A stretch of DNA of 64,000 nt from Isoetes taiwanensis (GCA_021234155.1 JAJEKV010000031.1:12195582-12259581), one strand, 5' to 3'. Positions 1 through 11,624 are shown, numbered from the stretch's first letter. Notes: generated by a model not told the origin, from the sequence alone. Numbers and translations: made by a program.

Positions 1-938
1 TTTTGACACGTATCATATAAGCTCCAAAGGCAGAGGGAAAGAATGGATCGATGGAGCTGGCGGAGGGAGGGCTTCAGCGGCAGCAGCAAGCAGGCAGGAC
101 AAGATTTGAAACAAAAACTGGAGCCTTTTTATTGCGATGGAGGAAAGACTGGAAAATGGAGAAATAAAAGAAGCTACTTAATTCTCAAGTGACGGAAATG
201 GGGAAAAATGCTGCAGCGGCAAGCTACAGAGCTGGAAATATGTAGAGGAAAACATCGGAATTGGCTATGGTGGTTTAAGGGTAAGGCTAGAATTGGTTAA
301 GCTTTCTAGCAGTGTATAACAAACCTTTTTTTCCCAATAGGAAAAAAGCCTTCTGTTTATAAAATTAATAGGATTATATAAGTTTGAACCGGATTGGCCC
401 TTTTGTTACAAAATCCATTAGGAACTTTCTTGTAACAAATATTTATAAAAGGGTTAGCATGAAGTTTCTTTTTTACAAAGAATCCTGTAGTAGACTTGTA
501 TGTAATGAGAACTCTCTTTACAAGCACATACAGTGGAAACAAAATAAAACTTTTCTATTTCAGACCATTCTACAAGCTCATCAAGTGTTGTAGTACATTG
601 CAAAACCTATAATGCATGCACTATATGATGAAAAAAAATGTTTTAGAGGTGGTCGTTTAACAGCATTTAATATTGTAGGCGTATCTTAAATATAATATTT
701 GCATTCCCTATATAAAAGTAGCTTAGTAAGAAAATCCTAGTATAAAATATAACAAAAAAAATACTAGGACCTAGGGCTTCAACCGGCCCAAATCCTTATA
801 CGCCATTTTTTGGACCGGTCGTATATCCTACAATATTTCATGTGGACCGGAACTTTTTAATTTGAACCCGATTGTTTGATTCAATCCTAGGACTTTGTTG
901 CACACTGTTTTCTAGCGATGGACAAAACAATGGAAAAG
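1..938. other. No recognisable gene; AT-rich flank
   Basis: I see no supportable coding region, RNA gene or structured repeat. Open frames are short, overlap on both strands and contain no domain motif. The stretch ends at the (TAGAA)n tail beginning near 939. Confidence 0.6.
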
Positions 939-996
939 AGAATAGAATAGAATAGAATAGTTTTTTTATCGTCCACTGAGACCAATCGGCCAGAGT
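939..996 (-). mobile_element. 3' end of a SINE/LINE-like element with (TTCTA)n tail
   Basis: On the minus strand a conserved block (GCCGATTGGTCTC, then GTGGAC and an A-rich run) ends in tandem CTATT/TTCTA units. The same arrangement recurs at 17,824-17,935 and 37,741-37,795, so this is a dispersed element with a pentanucleotide tail, not a chance microsatellite. A simple tail after a conserved end is typical of non-LTR retroposons. The body is too short here to tell a SINE from a 5'-truncated LINE. It abuts the fasciclin-like fragment. Confidence 0.6.
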
Positions 997-999
997 AGG

Positions 1000-1310
1000 G
1001 AGTGGATTCAGTAAACTCATTTTCTTGCTGTGAAATATGAAGGGGATCATTTGATAAAGAAACAATAGTCCAGTTTTTCCACTCTGCAGAACCAATCCGT
1101 CGATCTATTACATGGCATTTTAGCACTCTCTGAAGAGCCTTCAAATTGGCGGGTTGCAACAGATAAGCCTTGAACTCGAAATCAAATTGACGCTCAAAAT
1201 ATTCATTCTCAAATGCAAAAATTGTCATATTTCCGTTAGAAACTGTACCTTCTAACAAAGCCCAGCTGCTTCAATGAGCTCTACCATATCTGTTAATGCG
1301 ACTCAAGCAA
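1000..1310 (-). pseudogene. Fasciclin-like (FAS1 domain) gene fragment
   Basis: The minus strand encodes a recognisable part of a FAS1 domain, the adhesion module of plant fasciclin-like arabinogalactan proteins. MVELIEAAG is read at about 1,287-1,261. After a one-base frame change come LLEGTVSNGNMTIFAFENEY and then NLKALQRVLKCHVIDRRIG, the FAS1 H1/H2-type core in the right order and spacing. The frame break and the lack of a signal peptide, second domain or proline-rich region make this a broken fragment. At its 3' side the reading frame runs into the (TTCTA)n retroposon end, which may have truncated it. FAS1 membership rests on motif order, and I am fairly confident. Whether the frameshift is real or an assembly error cannot be decided here. 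Confidence 0.6.
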
Positions 1311-1726
1311 TGCTGCTAGAACGGAACTTGATGCAGGAGCTGATAAATTGTCGGATTAAGAAGCAGAAACAAAATCTGGGAATGAGCAGAGAAACAATGC
1401 GGCTCGATTTGGAACTTTGGATGGAACTATCATCGGATCATCAAGAATCTGAGCTCGCGCTTGCATGTTGAAGGGTAGAGAAGCTACTCGGATGAGCAAA
1501 GCCATTTTGAAAAGTTTATTTTTCTAAGGAAAGAAATATCTCGCGCAAGACACAGAATGAGCAGCTGGGATGATTGATTTGCCTAGAATAAATCGTCGAA
1601 AGCTCGCATTGCAAGAGCTAGAAACAGGGATCCATTTCCCTTTGCCTGATACGCACTGAACACCGGGGGATGACAAAAGAATCTTGGAACAGGAACAACA
1701 GTCGGATGCGGGGATTGACAAGTGTC
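1311..1726. other. No assignable feature
   Basis: Short open frames occur on both strands but none carries a recognisable motif. The sequence may be further decayed flank of the FAS1 fragment. Confidence 0.4.
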
Positions 1727-2990
1727 TGTCACATTTAAGGGACTGGACGAGACTCGAACCCACTACCTCTGGAGTGGTAGCTGTGCAGCCTAACCGAAAA
1801 GGCCACGATGATTTGGACGAAACCAAATCACACGCTCCAGACCTGATAGTTAATCGTCACACTATCCTCCCCTCAAGGCCCCCCCCCTCCTTGAAGGCTT
1901 GCAACCGTGGGAATTGGGGGCGGACCGAACTCGATCTGCAAGGGACTGAATACCGAGGAGTGTGACGACCACCATCTGGACCCCCAGCCCTATTACGGGT
2001 TGCCCACACCACTAGGGCATGAGTTGTCCAAATCATACTGTCACATTTAAGGGTCTAGACGGGACTCGAACCCACTACCTCTGGAGTGGTAGCCGTGCAG
2101 CCTAACCGAAAAGGCCACGATGATTTGGACGAAACCAAATCACACGCTCCAGACCTGATAGTTAATCGTCACACTCTCCTCCCCTCAAGGCCCCCCCTCC
2201 TTGAAGGCTTGCAACCGGGGGAATTGGGGGCGGACCGAACTCGATCTGCAAGGGACTGAACACCGAGGAGTGTGACGACAACCATCTGGACCCCCAACCC
2301 TATTACGGGTTGCCCACACCACTAGGGCATGAGTTGTCCAAATCATACTGTCACATTTAAGGGACTGGACGGGACTCGAACCCACTACCTGCGAGTGGTA
2401 GCCGTGGTGACCCTAACCGAAAAGGTCACGATGATTTGGACGAAACCAAATCACACGCTCCAGACCTGATAGTTAATCGTCACACTATCCTCCCCTCAAG
2501 GCCCCCCTCCTTGAAGGCTTGCAACTGGGGGAAATTGGGGGGCACCAGAACTCGACCGCAAGGGACTGAACACCGAGGAGTGTGATGACAACCATCTGGG
2601 CCCCCAACCCTATTACAAGTTGCCCAATGATTTGGACGAAACCAAATCACATGCTCCAGACCTGATAGTTAATCGTCACACTATCCTCCCCTCAAGGCCC
2701 CCCCTCCTTGAAGGCTTGCAACCGGGGAAATTGGGGGCGGACCGAACTCGATCTGCAAGGGACTGAACACCGAGGAGTGTGATGACAACCATCTGGGCCC
2801 CCAACCCTATTACGAGTTGCCCACACCACTAGGGCATGAGTTGTCCAAATCATACTGTCACATTTAAGGGTCTAGACGGGACTCGAACCCACTACCTCTG
2901 GAGTGGTAGCCGTGCAACCTAACCGAAAAGGCCACGATGATTTGGATGAAACCAAATCACACGCTCCAGACCTGATAGTTAATCGTCACA
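1727..2990 (-). repeat. Tandem array of ~312-bp tRNA-like (SINE-related) units
   Basis: Full units begin with TGTCACATTTAAGG at 1,727, 2,039, 2,349 and about 2,856. The first two spacings are 312 and 310 bp. The third interval is longer (507 bp) because it holds a shortened unit joined near 2,628 to a unit lacking its head. On the minus strand each head reads TGGCCTTTTCGG (A-box-like) followed about 40 nt later by GGGTTCGAGTCTCGTCC (B-box-like), the layout of a tRNA-derived pol III promoter. Each unit also carries a perfect hairpin (GATTTGG/CCAAATC) and an inverted pair CGTCACACT...AGTGTGACG around a C-rich core. The last unit ends abruptly at about 2,990. Tandem arrangement is unusual, because SINEs are normally dispersed. 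Confidence 0.8.
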
Positions 2991-4660
2991 GTGTCTTGCG
3001 GATTCCAAAAGATTCTGCCTTTATTCATAGAGATCTTGCCGTATGGTTTATTGTAATTTATTGGCATCCTTGGTTGAGAAGGCTGGTGGTCCTCGTGGTC
3101 GGTGCTCATGGTTCCTAAAGGGCCACCCAATCTATCGAACATTTTTCAGCTCATATACAAATGTCTCCACCCTAGTCTACCAAGATAAATTAATGCAAGG
3201 TGATTGGCGGAAGAACCCAATGAGTAATACTGGTGTGTTGCATCGTTCGGTCGGTCGGGAGCGATTTTATTAGGTCTAATGGAATAAAACTTTGGCCCTC
3301 ATCTTTTTGTTTAATATTTTGTTGAGTTCTACTCGACTAGAATGAATGCCCCATTTCTTGCTTCAAATCTCATGACTTTATTTTTTGAAATTTTGCATTC
3401 CAACAATCTTACACCCCATTATGCTAAGCCATTTCCCATGCAATAACCTTTCCCATGTGCTATGTCGGTACATGTTCTACCCCTATAATCCCTTCTGAAA
3501 TGCTCTCCACATCCCATTTGTTTACTCTCTGTGTCAAACTTAGAGACGCAGTACGCCTAACCCCTCAGTCGTTCTCAAACGACTTCGTTTTCTACCTGAT
3601 TCCTTTATTAACTTGAGCACCTACCATATAGTTCCATTGAAATTAAACGATCTCACTTTAATTCTAAGGTTAAAAGTCTTAGCCTCTCTAGTGAGACCTT
3701 TTTTTTTCCAGTTTCATTACTGGCCTAGCTCATCTTTCCATATCTAACATGCTCCTTTGGACCACACTGTTGCTCTTGGCCATACACGGCATTATGTGTA
3801 ATATTATATAATTGCAATTTCTATACTATGGCCACAAAATGGCAAAGGGCAAATCACACCAATGGCATGGTGGTTGCTTTGGGCCCTCCACACCAACTTT
3901 CAACAACCCCTGCTCTGTCTAGGGGTGATAAAACCCCTTCAAACTTGCAAGATTAGGAGATGTAGTGTTTTCAATGAAAGGATATGGATAATCTATTGTA
4001 ATTGAACACTTCATGTTTTTCCCCTTTGTGAAATTCATTTGTTTAGGACAGACAAAGATATTACAATTGCTAGTCTTGGAGTATTGCAAGTTCAAATCCT
4101 GCATGTTCTTTTGCATCTCAAGGATGTCCAGAATTGAGATCTATTCGACTGAGCCAGGCTTATCTGGGTTTTTTCTCAGCCTTTATAATATATATGTGTG
4201 TAAGTTTCGACAACATGTTAATATTGGCAAGAATTAACATTATTTGCTTTTGTAATTATTTGTATTATTTTTGTCTAATGACATTATCATCAATGTATTA
4301 ACTTTGCTTTTATGGATTTTAATTGCGAAACAATGCTTTATGAGGAATGCGAGGGGCGATTACATTTACATCTAAGGACGAAAACTTGGAAAGACGGATC
4401 CAAACCTTATGCTCAAAATGTCACCATTAGAAGTATATAAGTACGTCAACAAAAAACAGGCACAAAAATGCAAAACACAAAATTTTGCTCTAGTTCATTA
4501 GCGTACTTTAGTTCATGGTGGAACTCTAAATATGCATCTTCACATGGCGCACATCACCAAGCCTAACGTTGTACTGTTTTGGATGCTCCCTAAAATGCGC
4601 TCCATATATTTCAATACAGGTGAGTCCTTTTGCCACTAAAACGCCAATTCCGGTCTATGC
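2991..4660. other. No recognisable gene
   Basis: AT-rich unique-looking DNA with only short non-conserved open frames. No LTR, TIR or domain motif seen. Confidence 0.5.
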
Positions 4661-4820
4661 AATGTCGTTTGTCATCTGATAAAAAAGACAAAACACTTGA
4701 AGGTTAGCCAAAGCACTACAATACCCAATATGTACCAGTGCACAGTGTCGTTTGTCATTTGATAAAAAAGACAAATAATTGAAGATTAGTCAAAGCACTA
4801 CATTAACCCAATAGGTAGAT
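4661..4820. repeat. Two-copy tandem duplication (~83-bp unit)
   Basis: GTCGTTTGTCATCTGATAAA near 4,664 recurs near 4,748 as GTCGTTTGTCATTTGATAAA, each followed by AAGACAAA..TTGAAG.TTAG.CAAAGCACTACA. The copies differ at several sites, so the duplication is not very recent. Confidence 0.75.
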
Positions 4821-5054
4821 ATATGTACTCGACCTCGACCTATCTCTCTCAAAGCACATCCGCCTAAACAACGTCCCGGCTTTGATGCACATATGTAGTG
4901 GCCTGAATTTGTACGGACCTTCAATATGCGCCAAGAATTTTGGTCTTAATCTTGGAGCATTATTCCATAAGTTGCCAATCTTTTGTACGTATGAACGCCT
5001 TGAACCCATCCCAAACATTCGTGCCTAAAACATAAGGCAATATTTGGTCAATTG

Positions 5055-5112
5055 TAAACGTGTGCCCGGCGTTGCCGGGCTAATGTTCCGCGCATTGCCG
5101 TGGCCGCCACGG
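5055..5112 (-). mobile_element. Helitron-like 3' terminus with hairpin (candidate)
   Basis: A perfect 7-bp stem with 3-nt loop (GCCCGGC GTT GCCGGGC, 5,064-5,080) is followed on the minus strand by ACACGTTTA. The same module occurs at 44,071-44,094, where it ends in CTAG, as Helitron 3' ends do. Here the terminal tetranucleotide is CAAT, so the end is mutated or the call is wrong. A second palindrome (CCGTGGCCGCCACGG) lies just beyond. No Rep/helicase coding sequence is visible, so any element would be non-autonomous, with its body toward higher coordinates. Confidence 0.35.
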
Positions 5113-6444
5113 TTGTCAAGTCATAAAAATACATTTGTTCCTACACATTTGCATGCATTTGTTCTTTGAGGTTGAAGTAACATGGTATATGCAAAGTCTC
5201 AAATTTTAGTTAGTACAAAAAAATCCTGGTAGTGACATATGACACAGCTAAGGACATGTTTTCTAGTAACAGGTACTGGCATTGTTGGGCATACTCTAGG
5301 CAACGATGAAGTTATATACATACTTAGCATACATATAGCAAAAATCTTGACGTTAGAGGTGTATTTAGTTGTCCTAGAGGAAAATTAATAGTATTGTATT
5401 CAAATTTAACAATTGACACATGGCAATTATTTTGGTAGTAGTTAGGTGTGATGGAGCATTATTTGAATTGCAATGGACGCTTGGCAAATCACAATGGCGT
5501 CTAAAGCATATCAGAAAACTGACATTTAGATAGGTTACCAAGATTTTAAAGCCCAATTTTGGTATTTGGAAAATATGCTTATCTACTCAAAGGTCGTATG
5601 ACCTTGTATCGTAAATGTTTCAGTAGAATATACGCATTGAGTATGGTTGCTCAATAGTCCTTATGTAGGTTATTAGGTTGTAGTAAACCCAAGTGCAACT
5701 TGCCTGGCATGGAAAGTAGTTCCTTACATAGGTCTTTAAGTTACAATGAACCTAAGCATATATATTTTGTAAAGTTACAAAAGGGGAATAGCCAAAGACA
5801 AGAGAGGAATACCCTTCAATTATCCACATAATATTTATTTCTCTTTGTAATATTGTTGAGTCAGTTGGCATGTATAATGATGTCTACATTACAAAAAGAA
5901 GGGGAAATGATTCATATTCTTCATGGAATCACATATAGAATCACAACACTACAGTCCATCAAAACTTTTAGCATTGCAATATTGCACATTCTGCGTGGCA
6001 GACATCTCTATGGAATAGAATAGAATAGAAACAATAATGATGTATTACGACACTGCAAAGGAAATATCCTATATTGGGCGTTCATCTGCATCCGAAGTAT
6101 AGTAGACTATAACGAAGTTGCATATGATTGCCTAAATGTGGTTCTGGCTGTCATTTTGTATGTATTAATGTATTGGCTGCTCCAACATGTCAGCTTTTTA
6201 CATGCATTTATTCAAATCATTTTGTATTAATGTATCAGTTACTCTAGCATGTTAGCTGCTTGAATGCATTGATCAAGCAGATTCAGAAGACAACTCGATA
6301 GTCTCCTTTCCTAATAAATTCATTTTTAAGTGTATCATACATCTGAACCTTCCGTCATCATTCAAGATCTTAGAACTTGTCATCATACATCAAAAGGAGG
6401 ATGGTGCACAGAAGTGACAATCAGTTATACGTTTATAAGTTTTT
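5113..6444. other. No gene; short imperfect repeats
   Basis: AT-rich DNA. A short (TAGAA)3 run lies near 6,015-6,030. An imperfect ~70-bp direct repeat (TGTATTAATGTAT..GCATG) occurs around 6,160-6,270. Nothing coding is supportable. Confidence 0.5.
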
Positions 6445-7394
6445 AGGAAAAATTGTAGAAATGCCCTTGTACTTTCGTGTAATTATTGAAATGCCCTTAT
6501 ATTTTCATTATTTGTCAAAATACCCATATAACAAACCTGTTCCCCCATAGCAAAGCTATTGGGTTGTCAAATTTTCCTGGTTCTTCGCTGTTCTCATTAT
6601 ATAATCGATTTGGGTTGCTTAGGATTTGATTTTTTGAGTTGTACCTTCTGTTCTTCATCAGCAAGCGCTCGAGCTTCATATTTGGATCCTATTTTTGTGT
6701 AAAATTGGCACTGTATTTTATCAAATCCGACACTTTGTGCATTTGATTTGCAAGAATAACAGAGATTAAAACTAGTTATGATGATCCAAGTGAAGGAAAA
6801 AAGGCATTTCTGAAGGAAAAATGAGTTTGTCCATCGTGGATTTAAGCTATCCTAATGCAAAGTACTTCAAAGGAGTCTGTTTAATGCCCACAAATTCGAA
6901 TAGGACTTGGTAGAAAAATCTATTCTTCAGTTCGAATTTGCCACAGATCCTAGACTTTGAATTTGCAGGAACTTTTTGTTCCATAGCTGCGAATTTTTTC
7001 TGCAACCTCCAGCCTATCAGTTATCCTTGGAGGCTGGATTATACTATCGTAAGTAGTTGAGAACCTCAATCCGCTGATATGAATTGGGTATCCATGAAGA
7101 GTCTCCCTGTTGACATATCCAGTAGAATTTCTCCATAGCTGTAATTGGGTCTTCAAGAGTTTGGGTTCTGAGTTCCTGCAATAGGCATCTATACTACCAT
7201 TTGTCACACCTGCACAATTTGCTACCCTGGTGAAGCTTACGATAAAGTGTAACTTAGAGCACACGAAGTAATTAATTTGCGCAGAAGTAAGAAACGACGA
7301 GTATAAGAATAGGGGTATTTTAACAAATATAAAAAATATAGAGGCAGTCTGACAAATATGCAACAATATAAGGGCATTTTTACAATTTTCCCTT
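6445..7394. mobile_element. TIR-bounded element (~950 bp, MITE/Pack-MULE-like) carrying a gene-like fragment
   Basis: The first ~85 bp (6,445-6,530: GAAAAATTGTAGAAATGCCC... then TTGTCAAAATACCC) reappear as an imperfect inverted repeat at 7,310-7,394 (GGGTATTTTAACAAATAT... then AAGGGCATTTTTACAATTTTCCC). Long subterminal inverted repeats around unrelated internal sequence are typical of MULE-type or foldback MITE elements. No transposase is encoded, so it would depend on a helper. I could not identify a clean target-site duplication. The inside holds a minus-strand open stretch described separately. Confidence 0.55.
6950..7230 (-). pseudogene. Unrecognised coding-like fragment inside the TIR element
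   Basis: A minus-strand frame of roughly 90 codons (AYCRNSEPKLLKTQLQLWRN ... ITDRLEVAEKIRSYGTKSS) has protein-like composition, unlike the simple-sequence frames around it, and stops near 6,950. I do not recognise the family. Its position between inverted repeats suggests a captured exon, but it could be chance coding potential. The open frame continues upstream into the right inverted repeat, where it is no longer protein-like. Confidence 0.3.
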
Positions 7395-8094
7395 AAATTA
7401 TCGTAATGAATGAAATAAAATGTGACAGTCATGCAATGCATTTACTATTCTTTTATATTCTTTGCATTATAGTTTTCTCTAATACAAAAATTTGTCTAGC
7501 CAGGTATTGTTATGATATGCCACACACGTGTCTAAAGTTACAAAAAGGAATGTCGAATTTAAGAAAAGGAAGAAGAACATTTGTAACATCCACCAAAAAC
7601 CAACTAATATCATACACATTGTATATCTTCGTGGGGATAGGCCATATCAAATAACCCAACCAAACCACCCTCAACCTACTAAAAAGATGTTCACCATTAA
7701 AAACTCACAAGAAAGGAAAAAGAAGAAATTGATCCTGAAGAGCGAGCTGAAATGTTTAGGTAGTTTTCGAAAATATTTAAGTAATCCTACATCCCAAGGG
7801 TTGTGATTTGTTGTGGAGAAATATTCTGAAGAATCCTCAGACTTCTTTTTTTTGGGTAGAAAAGAAATTGATTATGCAATAGTGTTCAAAGTTTAAATTT
7901 TATTTGGAGTTACCGTTGTTTGTAAATTTCAACAGATACTTCAATGTATAGGGGAAGGGAAGCAGGGGCTCCCCTTCCGCATGGCTTTTTTTTTTAATCC
8001 AGCCGCTTTGAATAGAGATCATTTGAATAGATTAGGATCATTCGAATAGATGTCAGTTGAACAGATCCGATGAAAGCCGTTGCAAAGACAGTTT
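7395..8094. other. No recognisable gene
   Basis: A-rich sequence with short lysine-rich open frames produced by composition. Short repeats of GAATAGAT lie near 8,010-8,060. Confidence 0.5.
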
Positions 8095-8340
8095 TGGTGA
8101 AGAGAACTACAAGGATCTGAGCCGAAATGGCCTGCAAGAACTTCTACAAGAATCTGAGCCGAATCTGAGCTTAATTGTTCTGTGCTGAGCCGAATCTGCC
8201 CAACTTCTCCAAGAATCTGAGCCGAATCTGTGTTGTGTGCTACTCGAACTGTGTGCTGTGTGCTTGCTGTATGCTTGCTGTATGTTGTACTCGAACTGTG
8301 TGTTGTGTGCTTGCTGTATGTTGCTCGAACTAGCGGCGGC
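8095..8340. repeat. Low-complexity tandem repeats
   Basis: AGAATCTGAGCCGAATCTG-type units (8,115-8,240) run into GTGTGCTGTGTGCTTGCTGTATG and CTCGAACTG units (8,240-8,335). Both series are imperfect and overlap in composition. No coding function is proposed. Confidence 0.7.
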
Positions 8341-10242
8341 TGAAGAACCCTAACAAAACCCTAACGCAAACCTGCTCAGCGGAACGACCCAACTTCCATT
8401 CCGTGTTGTAGGTTGTTGCCACGTGGCGGCATAAGAATGCACGCCAAGGATATTAGACGACCCAGTTTCCATTTTGTGTAATGGAGAGTCTATGCCCGCA
8501 TATGCTTTCCTTAACATTATATTTGCTTACTATATTTCCTTAATAAACTTAGTTATTTTATCTTAAGTATGTTTATTACAAGTATTATGGGATGTTTTGA
8601 ACTTGTTTTGTGGACCATTGATCTGAGGAATATTCTCAGATCAAGGGCCCCTAATTTTTCCTGCGTCCACCCCACGAAAACATCAATGGTGCAGAATAGA
8701 CCAATGGCTAGTGCCACAGAAAAGAGAAATATGCAGAACCATAGAAGTTATAAAAGTTCCCGCTATGGACTACCGGAATAAATGCTCTGTTTCTGCTAAG
8801 TTAATCCCTTCACCTGCACTACCAGATTGGCTTCCGGAACACAAATCAGGACTAGAAATCAAGGCTCAAATCAGCCCTAACAGAATACGCTGAGAAGCAC
8901 AGCTCCAAGTTCTTGAACTGCGTAAATTAATCTTCCTGCCATAATCGTAGGCCGCAATCAATCCTGTTCATAGCAATCGGATGTGGGAGATAAAAACCTT
9001 GCAAATCGCCTCAAGAAGCCGAAGGAAAAAAGAGAGGATTAGGCCACATCCAAGAATCGACTATGGCAGCATCCAAATGTGCTATTGTCTACGCCGAAAC
9101 CACTGCCTCGCTGGGTGCGCTTAGCTCCTGTTCATCCCTCTTCACGCACAGGGCCATCGGAGTTCTGCAAATAGACAGGAGTGTGCATTCTTATCTACGC
9201 CCTAAAAAAATGGCACCTGAAATTGCAACTAGAAACATGACCACTAATGTTCTGCACAGAACATCTAAATGGCAAGAAGCTCCTCAAAGCCCCTAAAATA
9301 TACGGTTTCCCATACTATACACAGGCAAAATCTTACTCCACACCATTGCATTCCAAATACCAAACAAAAAACGGGGAAGTTTATTGAGTGATTTTAAAAT
9401 GCCAAGGATAGTAACTTTCTTTATCTTCCACACCTCTAAAACACATAGCCTAAAAACTCACCATCGTACAAATATCAGTTTTTTGTGCTGAATAATAATA
9501 GAAAAATGTAGTCCGTACACGTGGCATGTCTGGCCTTCAAAGCGCCTCTGTTGAACCAATGGAGAAGAAACAAACAAAAAGCAAAAATGAAAGGCGTTGC
9601 AACAGAACAGAAACGAACAGAGAAGCTAAATTCAGCGAAAAGCTGGTTGATGGAAGAGTCAATGCAAAGAAGAACAGAAAAAAAAAACAGAATCGCTGGG
9701 CAAAGGGAACCCAGCTAACAAAATTGTAGGGTGATGCGACTCACTGCAAGAAATAAGAATCCAAATACAAATAAGAATCCAAACACAAGCTTGATTCACT
9801 GCAAAAAATAAGACTCATCATCGCTGATGCACATCTTCTTTTCAAGCAGACCTGCTCCACGCGGCCTCTAACTCTCCAATTTTGCCCGTCTCCAGCAAAT
9901 TCAGCACCATAAAGCAGAACAGAGATAAATAGAAATTCATGGCTCCAACCCATTTGGAAAAAAACGCCATCTGCCTCCCACAAAATCGCCAAAATCTTGC
10001 CCAGCGCGAGGCCTGCCTTGGACCGATTCCTGCCAAGCGTGATGCTTCAGGGCCAATTCATGGCAAGCGTAAACCATTCTGGCTTTGCGGAGCAATTCTA
10101 ATTCTGTCTGTTGCAGATCAGTTCGTCCAAAGTCAACCAGGCCAACCCAACGGGCGAGCAGTGAGCACATTCCAACAAAAAAACAAACAACCACACGCCA
10201 AATAAAATTCATTGGGAAACCTACTGAGAGAAATGGCAGCGT
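8341..10242. other. No supportable gene
   Basis: Several overlapping open frames of 60-120 codons occur in both orientations (for example on the minus strand around 9,840-10,300), but none shows a domain, signal peptide or family motif. Could hold decayed exons. Confidence 0.4.
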
Positions 10243-11624
10243 GATGACAAATTTGAGAATTTTTGGATACAACAGACCAAATGGGCAGCATATCTGCATC
10301 ACATTCAGGGAAAATCAAATACCAAACCAGCTCAGAGTACTTGCTCAAGCCTTAGATAAATGATGAAACATGAGTAGCGTGTGATAAAACAGATATCAAA
10401 TTACATGATCATGATCATGAAAGATTTACCTGCACCAGGCCTGCACTAGACAAATTATTGGAACATTGCAAGCATGTAAAACTCAAACTGAGAATCCTAA
10501 ACAACCAACCATAAATTTTACACATGGACTACATTATCAAATGGAGAATCCCAAACAACCGAACATAAAATTTGCACACGGATGTGCATCTACATCAGAT
10601 TGCCCACCATTAAAAAAAAATGCCTGGATAACTTGTTTTACGTTTCCAATTAAAAAGAAATAGCATGCACGAATAAAAAACTTTCATTATAGCAAATGAC
10701 TTACAGAAGGAAAGAAGCCATTAAGATCATGCTTGAGCACGCCTTTCCAAAGTTCTTCCATTTAAAAGCCTAGTCTACTTGATTACAACTTCAGAAAACT
10801 TGCCTTGAGCTCCCTACGAGATACTAAAAGCTTCTGGACATTATGTTTTTGGCATCAAGGCAATAGCAGTATGACGCCCTTGATATGGACCCGACAAATG
10901 AGAATTTTTGGACTTTTCCGTCAAGAGACAAAAAGGCCTAAAGGACCAAACAAAGGACACAGCAGATCACACGGGCAGCATATCTGGATCACATTCAAGG
11001 AAAATCAAATACCAAACCAGCTTAGAGTACTTGCTCAAGCCTTAGATAAATGATGAAACATGAGTAAAGTGTGTGATAAAACAGATATCAAATTACATGA
11101 TCATGATCATGAAAGATTCACCTGCACCAGGCCTGCACCTGACAAATGGTTAACATTGCAAGCACGTAAAACTCAAACACGTAAAACTCAAACGGAGAAT
11201 CCTAAACAACCAACCATAAATTTTACACATGGATTACATTACAGTATCAAATGGAGAATCCCAAACAACCGAACATAAACTTTGCACACGGATGTGCATC
11301 TAGATCAGATTGCCCACCATTAGAAAAAAAAAGCCTGGATAACTTGTTTTAGGTTTGCAATTCAAAAGAAATAGCATGCACGGGTAAAAAACTTTCATTA
11401 TAGCAAATGACTTACAGAAGGAAAGAAGCCATTAAGATCATGCTTGAGCATGCCTTTGCAAAGTTCTTCCATTTAAAAAGCCTAGTCTACTTGATTACAA
11501 CTTCAGAAAACTTGCCTTGAGCTCCATATGAGATACTAAAAGCTTCTGGACAAATGTTTTTGGCATCAAGGCAATAGCAGTATGACGACCTTGACATGGA
11601 ATAGGTAATACTAAGATCCGACAA
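10243..11624. repeat. Segmental tandem duplication, ~0.65-0.73 kb unit, two copies
   Basis: Copy 1 (about 10,243-10,890) and copy 2 (about 10,891-11,624) both contain, in order, GAGAATTTTTGGA, GGGCAGCATATCTG, CAAATACCAAACCAGCTC/T, the palindrome-rich CATGATCATGATCATGAAAG, CACATGGA.TACATTA, GAAAGAAGCCATTAAGATC and GGCATCAAGGCAATAGCAG. Copy 2 carries an extra ~40 bp near its start. Both copies have the same orientation. No coding frame is preserved across both. Confidence 0.85.

Noticed and set aside
1741-1806. Possible tRNA gene on the minus strand (A-box/B-box-like text in the 1.7-3.0 kb units)
   Set aside because: No complete cloverleaf: acceptor and anticodon stems do not pair, and the same text repeats in every ~312-bp unit, so it is a tRNA-derived SINE-like promoter and not a tRNA gene.
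1727-2990. CRISPR-like or phage-like repeat array
   Set aside because: Units are ~312 bp without short repeat/spacer alternation and lie in eukaryotic plant DNA.
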